23,700 nt of DNA from UBA961 sp041191145. Lineage in GTDB: Bacteria > Bacteroidota > Ignavibacteria > Kapaibacteriales > UBA961. The DNA is taken from the NCBI GenBank assembly GCA_041191145.1, contig JBEEPK010000022.1, forward strand, positions 1 through 23,700. Direction: 5' to 3'. Every line of letters begins with the position of its first letter. The stretch's first letter is position 1. The notes beneath the pieces were generated by a model that was not told the origin of the DNA, did not search any database, and worked only from the letters and a program-made list of their open reading frames with translations. The position numbers and the translations under genes were made by a program. Positions 1 through 7,631 of the stretch are shown here, one piece after another.

Positions 1-441
1 TGGCTCATGCAATGTGACCGGCACCGGAATTCCGCCGGCCATGCGAATGACTGGGACATAGGAATCATAACATGGTTCAAATACAATCACTTCATCGCCG
101 GGATTTATAAAGGCAAGCAATGTGGACAGCAATGCTTCCGTAGCGCCTGTGGTTACTGTTATATCTCTGTCTGGATCGATTTCATGAAAATAAAATCTCG
201 ATTGATGTCTTGCAATTGCTCTTCTCAAGGTAGAAGCTCCGATCATCGGAGCATATTGATTATTTCCCGAGGCAATTGACTCCATTGCGATGCGCTTAAT
301 CTCAAGTGGACCATCAAAGTCCGGAAAACCCTGACCAAGATTGATGGCATTGTATTCCTGAGCTAATTGCGTTATTTCTGAGAAAATGGTCATTCCCATT
401 CCCTCAACTCTATCTGCATGAAAATGTGTTCTCTTAGACAT
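1..441 (-). CDS. Class I/II PLP aminotransferase, kynurenine/methionine aminotransferase-like, C-terminus cut by window edge
   Basis: Only the first 147 codons are present, from ATG at 441; the gene continues beyond base 1. The protein begins MSKRTHFHADRVEGMGMTIF. It then shows NLGQGFPDFDGP near residue 35, typical of the fold-type I aminotransferase branch that includes kynurenine aminotransferase/cysteine-S-conjugate beta-lyase and E. coli YbdL. It also shows NQYAP near residue 62, a VTTGATEAL segment that helps hold the PLP phosphate, and NPGDEVIVFEPCYDSY near residues 115-130. The PLP-binding lysine lies outside the window. The start is 4 bases from the stop of the upstream terC-like gene, so the two are probably co-transcribed. 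Substrate cannot be settled from the fragment: kynurenine, methionine or glutamine are all possible. A kynurenine 3-monooxygenase lies 14 kb away, which makes kynurenine attractive but unproven. Confidence 0.87.
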   Translation of the reverse strand, partial: MSKRTHFHADRVEGMGMTIFSEITQLAQEYNAINLGQGFPDFDGPLEIKRIAMESIASGNNQYAPMIGASTLRRAIARHQSRFYFHEIDPDRDITVTTGATEALLSTLLAFINPGDEVIVFEPCYDSYVPVIRMAGGIPVPVTLHEP

Positions 442-445
442 TGAT

Positions 446-1186
446 TTATCGTAAATGTACGGGTGGATTTTGTGTTTTCTTTCGAAGTTTGATATTCAAG
501 GTCTCCACAAGCAATGAGAAAGCCATGGCAGAATAGATATATCCTTTGGGAACATGAACTCCGAATCCCTCAACGAATAATGTTAAACCAACCATGAGAA
601 GAAATGACAATGCGAGAATCTTCAGGGTGGGGTGTGTATCTACAAATTCGCTGATTGCTGTTGCGGAAAGCAACATTATGGTCAATGCAATGATGATGGA
701 AGCTACCATGATCGGTATATGATTGGCCAAACCAATTGCCGTGATGACCGAATCCAAAGAGAACACAAGGTCTATCAAGAGGATTTGTCCAATAACAATA
801 AAGAAAGCGCTCTTGGTCACACCGCTTTTATTTTCCGAATGTTCGCCTTCCAATTTTGAGTGTATTTCAAGTGTGCTTTTCCCCAAAAGGAATAATCCAC
901 CAAATATCATGATGAGATCCCTTCCGGAAAAGTCATGTCCTATAATGGAGAATAGCGGATAGACCAAACCTGCCAAATAGGAGATGCTCATGAGCAAGAG
1001 AAAACGCAAAATCAATGCCCCTACAATCCAGATTCTTCGCGCTTTGGCATGTTGTTCAGGAGGTAATTTGCCAATGATAATAGACACAAAAATCACATTG
1101 TCAATGCCCAATGCAATTTCCAAAAGTGAGAGGGTCAATAAACTAAACAACCCCTCAGGAGTCAGAAAAACCTGCAAAAAATCCAT
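446..1186 (-). CDS. TerC family integral membrane protein
   Basis: This 246-residue polytopic membrane protein has about seven hydrophobic segments and two internally similar halves. Each half carries an acidic motif in a membrane helix: ALGIDNVIF near residue 27, and DLVFSLDSVITA in the second half. These are hallmarks of the TerC family (tellurium-resistance-associated; several members are linked to metal-ion export, for example manganese, often for metalation of secreted enzymes). A charged, His/Glu/Lys-rich loop (HSKLEGEHSENKSG) separates the halves. I chose ATG at 1186; an in-frame TTG at 1192 would add two residues. A TATCTTTG element on the minus strand (1230-1237) lies suitably upstream. 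The family call is firm. The transported substrate is unknown, and tellurite resistance should not be assumed. Confidence 0.9.
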   Translation of the reverse strand: MDFLQVFLTPEGLFSLLTLSLLEIALGIDNVIFVSIIIGKLPPEQHAKARRIWIVGALILRFLLLMSISYLAGLVYPLFSIIGHDFSGRDLIMIFGGLFLLGKSTLEIHSKLEGEHSENKSGVTKSAFFIVIGQILLIDLVFSLDSVITAIGLANHIPIMVASIIIALTIMLLSATAISEFVDTHPTLKILALSFLLMVGLTLFVEGFGVHVPKGYIYSAMAFSLLVETLNIKLRKKTQNPPVHLR

Positions 1187-1221
1187 GGACAAGTCCCATT
1201 TTTATTGATAAATCACTCTCT

Positions 1222-1233
1222 ATTTGCATCAAA
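1222..1233 (+). repeat. First copy of 12-bp direct repeat ATTTGCATCAAA
   Basis: ATTTGCATCAAA occurs here and again at 1342-1353, exactly 120 bases apart, within the 167-base divergent region between the terC-like gene and the ECF sigma gene. Its core TTTG-CAT-CAAA has inverted TTTG/CAAA arms. This copy overlaps the minus-strand TATCTTTG element (1230-1237). It could be an operator or promoter motif; function is inferred from position only. Confidence 0.6.
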
Positions 1234-1237
1234 GATA
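1230..1237 (-). promoter_or_regulatory. Candidate -7 promoter element for the terC-like gene
   Basis: On the minus strand the bases read TATCTTTG, an exact match to the Bacteroidota -7 consensus TAnnTTTG. Transcription would start near 1223, giving a leader of roughly 35-40 bases before ATG 1186. I do not see a convincing -33 TTG-type element at the usual spacing, so this rests on the -7 element and its position. Confidence 0.4.
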
Positions 1238-1338
1238 GTAAAGCGCATGATGAGTCGGAAACCGTCAGGGAATCAAACATCATAAGACAAACCATGCAAT
1301 CTCTTTGAAAGTATGGGAAGTATGGAAGAAAATGTAAC

Positions 1339-1346
1339 TAAATTTG
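1339..1346 (+). promoter_or_regulatory. Candidate -7 promoter element for the ECF sigma operon
   Basis: The bases read TAAATTTG, matching TAnnTTTG, and overlap the second copy of the ATTTGCATCAAA repeat (1342-1353). A start near 1353 would leave almost no leader for ATG 1354. Either the message is nearly leaderless or translation starts at a later in-frame ATG (1369 or 1390). No clear -33 element is visible. Confidence 0.4.
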
Positions 1347-1353
1347 CATCAAA
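1342..1353 (+). repeat. Second copy of 12-bp direct repeat ATTTGCATCAAA
   Basis: This copy is identical to 1222-1233 and ends immediately before the first possible ATG of the ECF sigma factor. It overlaps the candidate -7 element. The placement would suit an autoregulatory promoter or operator element. Confidence 0.6.
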
Positions 1354-1935
1354 ATGTTACTAGAGCGTATGATCAATCATCCGGCGAAGATGTCAGATAT
1401 AGAGCTGTATGCGGCACTCAAACTAGAAAAACCAAGTTCTGAGAAGGCCTTTGCAGAGTTATACGCCCGTTATTCACCCCGGATATTTGCTTATTGCCGG
1501 AGAATATTGGGTGATTATGACCGTGCACAGGATGCTTTTCAGGAGACATTTGTCAAGTTTTTCAATAGTGCACAGCAAGAAAGAGAAATGACCAATGTTC
1601 CTGCTTATCTGCTTAGAATTGCTCGAAATCTTTGTTTGAATATGCAGAGAAGTGATAAAGGTCAAATTTCTCTTGAAGAATATCACTTGCCTTCATCATA
1701 TGATATGTCTCATGACAAAAAGGAATTACTCTCTTTGATTACCCAGGCAATGGAAACGCTGCCCCTTGATTACAAAGAAGCGTTTATCCTGCGAGAATAT
1801 GAAGGATTGAGTTATCAAGAAATCGCAGATATGACTGAAAGCTCACTTTCAACGGTTAAAATCAGAATTTACAGAGCCAAACAGAAAATCCGAGATATAC
1901 TTGCTCCGTACATTGCAGATATCTCCAAACATTGA
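1354..1935 (+). CDS. ECF-type RNA polymerase sigma factor (sigma-70 family)
   Basis: This protein has the two-domain layout of an extracytoplasmic-function sigma factor. Region 2 covers about residues 30-90 (FAELYARYSPRIFAYCRRIL, then AQDAFQETFVKFF, which binds core enzyme and the -10 element). Region 4 covers about 130-185 (LPLDYKEAFILREYEGLSYQ, then a helix-turn-helix ending STVKIRIYRAKQKIR). There is no region 1.1 or 3, as usual for ECF factors of about 180-195 residues. Three in-frame ATGs are possible (1354, 1369, 1390). The last gives MSDIELYAAL and would leave room for a leader after the TAAATTTG element, so the true protein may be 181 residues. It heads a cluster with a membrane anti-sigma-like protein 18 bases downstream, the usual arrangement for a sigma factor and its regulator. 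Confidence 0.93.
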   Translation: MLLERMINHPAKMSDIELYAALKLEKPSSEKAFAELYARYSPRIFAYCRRILGDYDRAQDAFQETFVKFFNSAQQEREMTNVPAYLLRIARNLCLNMQRSDKGQISLEEYHLPSSYDMSHDKKELLSLITQAMETLPLDYKEAFILREYEGLSYQEIADMTESSLSTVKIRIYRAKQKIRDILAPYIADISKH

Positions 1936-1953
1936 AATACATAGACTACATAC

Positions 1954-3201
1954 ATGGAACAGCAACAAAAACCCGAACATATTGATGAACTCATCACTTC
2001 TTATCTCGATGGTGAATTACCCATTGAGAAAGAGGATGCAATGTTCAGCTCTCTTGCATCGAATTCAGAAGATTCTCGCTCTGCCATGCGCGAACTCGTC
2101 TCAATGCGCAATGTGATTCCGCATGACATTGAAGCATTCACCCCACCACCGGGAGCAAAAGATACAGTATTTTCACAATTGGGAATGGCTACCCAATCTG
2201 CTGAAAAAGGCAAATCGGGATGGAAAAAAGCCATATTACCTCTAGCATTCTTGGCTTTGGGTTTGGCGGGTGGATATGGATTCGGTGATTCTTTCTCATC
2301 AAATGAAAAAGATGAGACATTGCAGTTAATGAGAAAACAAGGTTCAATCGGTGGTTTTTCACCTCTTATCTCGAACGGCGTTTCACCAAATGTTCCTACC
2401 ATTGTTTTACAACAATCAGCACCGGTAAGAATAGTATATAAAGATCGCATCAGAAATATGGCAAGCGTTACTCCTATGATCACATTGCCACCTATTTCAG
2501 TAAATCAGAGCGCTAATTCACAAGTTGCAACAAATCAAATTGGTTCTGAATCGATAGCAAATAACAATACTACAAAAGAGATTTTGTCCGAAACAAATAC
2601 TCCATTACAAGAAAACTCTAAGCAGGCTGAACAATCTAATGTAGTAGAAAAGCAATCTTCAAATCAGATTGCAGCTCCAAATGGTTCTGTTTCAAATATT
2701 GAGCCAATCAAATACCCACAATTTTGGATGCAATTCCGAGGCATGTCCTCAGTACAATCTCCTGAGTATTCCGGCATACGCAAACAGATGGGTATTCTTG
2801 ACAATTCAAGAGTCACTTTTGCTTGGTCATTAGGAGAACATTTTTCAGTCGGCTTGGAAGCAGGCAGAGAGCCATTTGTATTGAATTATCAAGGAATCAA
2901 GGAAGACAGACCATTTGTCTTCAATCAATACTCCCCCATGCTGACAGGTGGATTATTCTTGCAAGGAAGAACATCTGCGCTAGAATATCTGGGTAATTCC
3001 AGATTTTATGCGCAAGCTGTGGCAGGTGGAACCGAAATCGGTGTTCTTGGAAGATTGGGCTTGGGTATTGCATATCCAATCAGCAATCATATTTCTCTGC
3101 AATTGGGTCTTGAGCAATCCTATATGCAATTCCAATTCCAAGGAAATGCATTTAATTCTCAAAAACTTGACTTACTCTATGGAATTTCCATAATCTTATG
3201 A
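1954..3201 (+). CDS. Putative transmembrane anti-sigma factor with C-terminal beta-barrel-like domain
   Basis: Residues 1-75 are cytoplasmic-type and carry ELITSYLDGELP (12-23), the signature at the start of many anti-sigma domains. The zinc ligands of the ZAS subfamily are absent. One membrane helix follows at about 93-109 (AILPLAFLALGLAGGYG). Residues about 175-240 are a low-complexity N/Q/S/T linker. Residues about 245-415 consist of alternating polar and hydrophobic strands with turn glycines (HFSVGLEAGREPF, GRLGLGIAYPISNHISLQLG), as in small outer-membrane beta-barrel domains. It lies just after an ECF sigma gene, and its stop overlaps the next gene by 4 bases (ATGA). I infer that it binds and inhibits the sigma factor and senses an envelope state. 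The barrel call is by pattern only; a soluble periplasmic beta-domain is the alternative. Confidence 0.72.
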   Translation: MEQQQKPEHIDELITSYLDGELPIEKEDAMFSSLASNSEDSRSAMRELVSMRNVIPHDIEAFTPPPGAKDTVFSQLGMATQSAEKGKSGWKKAILPLAFLALGLAGGYGFGDSFSSNEKDETLQLMRKQGSIGGFSPLISNGVSPNVPTIVLQQSAPVRIVYKDRIRNMASVTPMITLPPISVNQSANSQVATNQIGSESIANNNTTKEILSETNTPLQENSKQAEQSNVVEKQSSNQIAAPNGSVSNIEPIKYPQFWMQFRGMSSVQSPEYSGIRKQMGILDNSRVTFAWSLGEHFSVGLEAGREPFVLNYQGIKEDRPFVFNQYSPMLTGGLFLQGRTSALEYLGNSRFYAQAVAGGTEIGVLGRLGLGIAYPISNHISLQLGLEQSYMQFQFQGNAFNSQKLDLLYGISIIL

Positions 3202-3932
3202 TGCACATGAACAATTATAAAAATCATATTAAGCATCTTGTCATATTGACTTCTATCCTTCTTTCCGGGTTGATTGGGTGTAAATCTCCAATAGATCTTG
3301 ATCAAGATGTGAAAGAAGTACCTATTCAAACCAAGCCGGTTGCAATATCTACGATGCGCATTACAATAGACGGTGGTGGTAGATCCATGAGATATATACC
3401 AAATGAACCCCCGGAGGAAAGTAGATTTTCATTCAGATCATACGATCTTGAGAAAATACATGTTGATACCACACATAAATCCTCACTCAAACTGGCTTTG
3501 AAACATAGCATTGTTACTGATATAAGCGATTCGTCCCGTTTTGAAGAAGTTGTGCCGATATCTCTTGCATGTGATTTTGACACAATCAATGTTCCTATCT
3601 TAGATAATCCTCCCGGACCAAGAGAAAAAACACCTGCAATGTTGAAGAAATTCAGATTAAAAACTTATATCTTCTCTAAGAAGAAAGACGGTTTCGGTGG
3701 ATTCAAAATGAACAGATCCGAGAAAGAATTTGACTTACTTGATGATCCGAGTGGTTACAATCATGCAGATTCCTATGTCTATGCAATTAGAACTCGTATG
3801 GCAAATGCAAAACCTATCATCACAGTTTTCATTGAATCAGGTTTTTCATTGAATTCCATTGAAATAGAATCTTTTGACAAAAAATTCCGATCTAATACGA
3901 GCGGAAGATCAATCATGAAAATTTCGTTTTAA
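3198..3932 (+). CDS. Predicted lipoprotein of unknown function in the sigma factor cluster
   Basis: The 244-residue product starts with a basic N-region, a hydrophobic stretch (HLVILTSILLSGLIGC) and a lipobox LIGC with Cys28 as the lipidation site. The mature part is about 217 residues, polar and strand-rich, with many Ser/Arg/Lys. I do not recognise its fold. The first ATG overlaps the stop of the anti-sigma-like gene (ATGA, 3198-3201), and a second ATG at 3201 overlaps it by one base, so translation is probably coupled. By context it may be a periplasmic or outer-membrane partner of the sigma/anti-sigma pair or of the secreted protein that follows. That is inference. Confidence 0.75.
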   Translation: MMHMNNYKNHIKHLVILTSILLSGLIGCKSPIDLDQDVKEVPIQTKPVAISTMRITIDGGGRSMRYIPNEPPEESRFSFRSYDLEKIHVDTTHKSSLKLALKHSIVTDISDSSRFEEVVPISLACDFDTINVPILDNPPGPREKTPAMLKKFRLKTYIFSKKKDGFGGFKMNRSEKEFDLLDDPSGYNHADSYVYAIRTRMANAKPIITVFIESGFSLNSIEIESFDKKFRSNTSGRSIMKISF

Positions 3933-3965
3933 GCACTTTTATACATTTATATTTTGAGGTCCATC

Positions 3966-6458
3966 ATGGTCCAAACATTACGATTCTCACGCTCATTGTT
4001 GAGCATGTTGATGCTGTTTCTTTCCATGACTTCTCTCGTTTTGGCCAATGCACCCGGCAAGCCAAAAGAATTCAGAGTCATTCTTGAAGGAAATGGTATT
4101 GCCCCCGGCACGGCCAAACTATCCTGGATTGCCCCATCGGATGACACCACATTGCAATATGTTGTCTATATGGCATCAATTGTGAACAATGTGCCATCAG
4201 ATTTTAAAGCAATCAAGGAAACATGGCAAACAACTGCCATTGTCAACGGACTTCCTGCAGGCACACATAAGTTTTATGTCGTGACCAGGTCCAAAGGTGC
4301 TCAAAGCGAGCCATCGGAAAAGATTTCGATCACAGTTCGCGGAGAAGAACCGAACACTTTTGGTATCATCATCGATCCATTGGTTCAGAATATTCTTGAA
4401 GGGAAATTGTATACCTATCAAGTCAAACTACAATTCCCTGAAAGTTATAAAGGCGGTTTCGCATATAAACTTGAAAAAGCACCTGCCGGAATGACAATCT
4501 CTGACAATGGTAAGATTGAATGGGCAAATCCTGTCCCAGGTACATATGAGATAATTGTCACATCTTGGATGCTCGAAGCCCCAAGATCACAAGCAGCAAA
4601 GACATTCAAAATCATCGTTGGTACAGAAAAGAAAAACTTCGAAATCATCTCGAAACCAAAAGAAATTGCATGCATCAATAAGTTATATGTATATGAAGCA
4701 GTTGCAAGAGTTCCGGCTGATGGTGGAACTGTAATTTGGTCTTTATTCGAGCAAATCGATGGCATTTCAATTGATGAAAAATCAGGTCGCTTGACATGGA
4801 CTCCAACTAAAGTTGGTTCACAGCGTGTCAAAATCAAAGCTATGTTCATCAAAGGGAATGATACTCTCATAACATATCAGTCTTGGACAATAACAGTCAA
4901 AGAAAACTGCGAAAATGTACCGGCTCCTCCTTGCTCCAAATTTGTTGGAATGCTCAAGGATGACAATGGTAATCCAATCTTGAATGGTAAAGTAAAGTTC
5001 ATCAGACTTGAGAAAGATAATTTGGGTCCTTCTTCTTATGAAACAACAGTGAAGAATGGACAATGGATGGTATTTGTCCGCGCTGGTTCATATAAGATCA
5101 GATTCGAAGGCGAAGGATTTGTATCTGAATGGTTTGAAAATGTTGTCGAAATGGGAGATGCGAAAGTGGTGATTGCTGAATGCGATAAAATCACTGAAAT
5201 CCCTGCTAATGTAACCCTCAAAGAAAAACCTGCAATGAAAGTCATTGAAGGCATGGTGAAGGACAGCGAGGGCAATCCTGTTCCTAATTCAATGGTTTCT
5301 TTCATGATCATTGAAAGAAATGGCGGAAGCAAGGACGGCGGAATGAGATTCGCAGTCAAAACAAATGACAAAGGTAATTATCGTATTGAAGTTCCTGCAG
5401 GAATGACATATATCGCGATGGCAACTCCGAATGAAGCATTGGCAAAGACACATACACATGTCTATTATGATGGCAAGCTCAATGCGAATGATGCTCTTCG
5501 TTTTACTGTAAATGATGTAATGGTGATCAATTTCACATTGCTCAAGAAAGCAGTCTATAATAATGGTCTTGCAGTTGCTCTGAAAGATACAAATGGTATT
5601 GGCATTAAGGGTCGTGTGACATTGATTCCGGTACAAAAAGACAAAGAACCGAAAAAAGGAATGGCAATCACCATTGAAACTGATTCAAATGGCAATGCTT
5701 TGTTCTCAAACATTGAACCAGGCATGTATATTCTACAAGGCATTCCAAATACTCGCGCATATGCTCCCGGCTTCTATACATCAACCGGCTTTGCAGCAAT
5801 GTCATGGAAAGAAGCAAATAGAATTGAAGTCGGCGAAGTGATGATTACTCTCGTGTATGATATTCGTCTTCGTCCGGTACTTGGAAAGCGTGGTGCGGCT
5901 CGTGTTGATGGAATCATCAAAGGTCGCGGAATCATTGCTAAAGGTGAATCTCCATTTGCAGAACAAGAACTTGGTGGCGCTCTCCTTTTTGCTCTCGATG
6001 AAAACAATGATATTGCAGACTATGCTATGAGTGATGATGCAGGTACATATTCAATGTTTGATTTAGGTCAAGGCACATTTTCAATCATGGCAGACATGGT
6101 GGATTTTGAACCAGCATTTGGATCTATTTCAACAGATTATGTGAATGCAAGAACAGTGAATAGTTCCATTACAATGGGCAGTAGCGCATTGTCAGTCGAG
6201 GAACCTACCATGATTCTTGGTGAGGATATTTATCCAAATCCTGCGAATGCTCAGATTACCATTTCAGGCATCACAATGCAAGGTGATGTAACAATCAGAA
6301 TTTTCTCAAATACCGGAATGATGATTTCTGAATTCCCTATGAATATCAATGGCAATCAGATAACATTCCCTGTAAATGATCTTGCTGTCGGTACATATAT
6401 GTTCAGAATCATGCAAAACAATGCAATAATGAATGGTCAATTCTCAATCATTCGCTAA
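3966..6458 (+). CDS. Large secreted multidomain protein with T9SS type A C-terminal sorting domain
   Basis: This 830-residue protein has a signal peptide of about 29 residues (hydrophobic SMLMLFLSMTSLVL, likely cut after ANA). An FN3-like domain covers about 30-128. Two Ig/cadherin-like repeats follow at about 130-220 and 221-315, each with a G-x-I/L-x-W strand (GKIEWANPVPGTY, GRLTWTPTKVGS). Carboxypeptidase-regulatory-like beta-sandwich repeats cover about 320-740 (GMLKDDNGNPI, GMVKDSEGNPVPNSMVSF, ALKDTNGIGIKGRV, a weaker fourth). The T9SS sorting domain is at about 755-830 (IYPNPANAQITIS, then VGTYMFRIM). No catalytic motif is evident, so I infer an adhesin or surface-layer structural role. 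I chose ATG 3966 because GAGGT lies 5 bases upstream; TTG 3954 would overlap that site. It is the last gene of the sigma cluster, 33 bases after the lipoprotein. Confidence 0.88.
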   Translation: MVQTLRFSRSLLSMLMLFLSMTSLVLANAPGKPKEFRVILEGNGIAPGTAKLSWIAPSDDTTLQYVVYMASIVNNVPSDFKAIKETWQTTAIVNGLPAGTHKFYVVTRSKGAQSEPSEKISITVRGEEPNTFGIIIDPLVQNILEGKLYTYQVKLQFPESYKGGFAYKLEKAPAGMTISDNGKIEWANPVPGTYEIIVTSWMLEAPRSQAAKTFKIIVGTEKKNFEIISKPKEIACINKLYVYEAVARVPADGGTVIWSLFEQIDGISIDEKSGRLTWTPTKVGSQRVKIKAMFIKGNDTLITYQSWTITVKENCENVPAPPCSKFVGMLKDDNGNPILNGKVKFIRLEKDNLGPSSYETTVKNGQWMVFVRAGSYKIRFEGEGFVSEWFENVVEMGDAKVVIAECDKITEIPANVTLKEKPAMKVIEGMVKDSEGNPVPNSMVSFMIIERNGGSKDGGMRFAVKTNDKGNYRIEVPAGMTYIAMATPNEALAKTHTHVYYDGKLNANDALRFTVNDVMVINFTLLKKAVYNNGLAVALKDTNGIGIKGRVTLIPVQKDKEPKKGMAITIETDSNGNALFSNIEPGMYILQGIPNTRAYAPGFYTSTGFAAMSWKEANRIEVGEVMITLVYDIRLRPVLGKRGAARVDGIIKGRGIIAKGESPFAEQELGGALLFALDENNDIADYAMSDDAGTYSMFDLGQGTFSIMADMVDFEPAFGSISTDYVNARTVNSSITMGSSALSVEEPTMILGEDIYPNPANAQITISGITMQGDVTIRIFSNTGMMISEFPMNINGNQITFPVNDLAVGTYMFRIMQNNAIMNGQFSIIR

Positions 6459-6471
6459 TGCACTTGAAACT

Positions 6472-6513
6472 AAAAAGCCTCGCTCTCTTTTCATGAGAGC
6501 GAGGCTTTTTTTT
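6472..6513. terminator. Strong bidirectional hairpin terminator
   Basis: A perfect 11-bp stem pairs GCCTCGCTCTC (6477-6487) with GAGAGCGAGGC (6495-6505), with a 7-base loop. It is flanked by five A on the left and eight T on the right, so it works as an intrinsic terminator in both directions. It sits between the convergent ends of the T9SS protein gene and gcvT. Confidence 0.93.
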
Positions 6514-6526
6514 ATTCATCAATGAA

Positions 6527-7612
6527 TTATACAAAGGGTAATTTCACGACTTCAGCATCAAACTCTTTTCCTCTTGCCGAGATTTGAATGATTGTCCCTG
6601 GTTCAGCAAGAGCCGTAGGAACATAGCCGAGTCCGATGCCGACATTCAATATCGGAGAAATATTACCACTTGTAACCTCACCAACGGGATTCCCACCATG
6701 ATGAATCGGATAATGCTGTCGAGCGATGAATTTCTCAGCCACGACTTTGAATGCAATCAATTTTCTTGAAGGACCTTGTTCTTTTACCTTGGCGATAGCA
6801 TCAGAACCATTGAAGTTTCCTTTTGCAAGTTTTGTGATCCAGCCGAGTCCAGCCTCGAGTGGATTTGTATCTTGATTGATATCATTTCCATATAAACAAT
6901 ATCCTTTTTCAAGTCTCAAAGTATCACGAGCACCAAGTCCGACCGGTTGAATACCATGCGAAGCACCTGCTGCAAACAAGGAATTCCAAATCTGTTCACA
7001 GACTTCTTCATCACCTTGGAAATACAATTCAAAACCAAGTTCACCTGTATATCCCGTACGAGAAATGATCATATCCAATCCTGCAAGCTTGCCATCTGCA
7101 AAACCATAATATGGAATCTCGGAAAGATTCACTTCTGTCAGTGTTTGCAGAGCTTCCAGTGATTTTGGTCCTTGCACAGCCAAGAGATTTATCTCATCGC
7201 TTCTATCATGTACGGTGACATCCATTCCTTGTGCTTGCTCATGCATCCATGCAATATCTTTTTCAGCACAGGCACCATTGATCACCAACATATAATGATC
7301 ACCTCTATGATAGACGAGCATATCATCGATGATACCGCCATCTGGATAACACATCGCTGAATATTGAGCCTTATTTGGTACTAGTTTGGAGGCATCGTTT
7401 ATTGATATCTTCTGAACATAATCAAGTGCTTGGGGGCCGCGAATTTCCACTTCACCCATATGCGATACATCAAAAACACCAATATCTTTACGCACGCTCA
7501 TATGTTCTGCAATGATTCCTGCAGGATATTGAATCGGCATTTCAAAGCCGGCAAATGATACCATTTTGGCACCATATTGCTTATGTATCGAATGGAATCG
7601 TGTGTTTTTCAT
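6527..7612 (-). CDS. gcvT: Aminomethyltransferase, glycine cleavage system T protein
   Basis: The 361-residue length matches the family. GcvT takes the aminomethyl group from lipoylated H protein and transfers it to tetrahydrofolate, releasing ammonia and forming 5,10-methylene-THF. Recognisable segments are MVSFAGFEMPIQYPAGI, the VFDVSHMGEV segment near residue 50, DDMLVY, ISRTGYTGELGFELY in the folate-binding domain, and the C-terminal GEVTSGNISPILNVGIGLGY. ATG 7612 is preferred over ATG 7618 because AAAGGA then lies 5 bases upstream rather than touching the start. It is 19 bases downstream of the coiled-coil gene and probably co-transcribed with it. The other glycine cleavage genes (gcvH, gcvP) are not in the window. 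Confidence 0.96.
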   Translation of the reverse strand: MKNTRFHSIHKQYGAKMVSFAGFEMPIQYPAGIIAEHMSVRKDIGVFDVSHMGEVEIRGPQALDYVQKISINDASKLVPNKAQYSAMCYPDGGIIDDMLVYHRGDHYMLVINGACAEKDIAWMHEQAQGMDVTVHDRSDEINLLAVQGPKSLEALQTLTEVNLSEIPYYGFADGKLAGLDMIISRTGYTGELGFELYFQGDEEVCEQIWNSLFAAGASHGIQPVGLGARDTLRLEKGYCLYGNDINQDTNPLEAGLGWITKLAKGNFNGSDAIAKVKEQGPSRKLIAFKVVAEKFIARQHYPIHHGGNPVGEVTSGNISPILNVGIGLGYVPTALAEPGTIIQISARGKEFDAEVVKLPFV

Positions 7613-7631
7613 CTTCATCCTTTATTTCTAA

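Noticed and set aside
446..1186. Tellurite resistance determinant
   Set aside because: TerC family membership is clear, but there are no other ter genes nearby. Most chromosomal TerC-like proteins are not tellurite resistance factors.
2001..2483. Minus-strand open frame of 160 codons inside the anti-sigma-like gene
   Set aside because: It has no ribosome-binding site or recognisable domain and lies wholly opposite a well-supported gene.
4445..4870. Minus-strand open frame of 141 codons opposite the T9SS protein gene
   Set aside because: It is a shadow of the coding frame and lacks signal, motif or start support.
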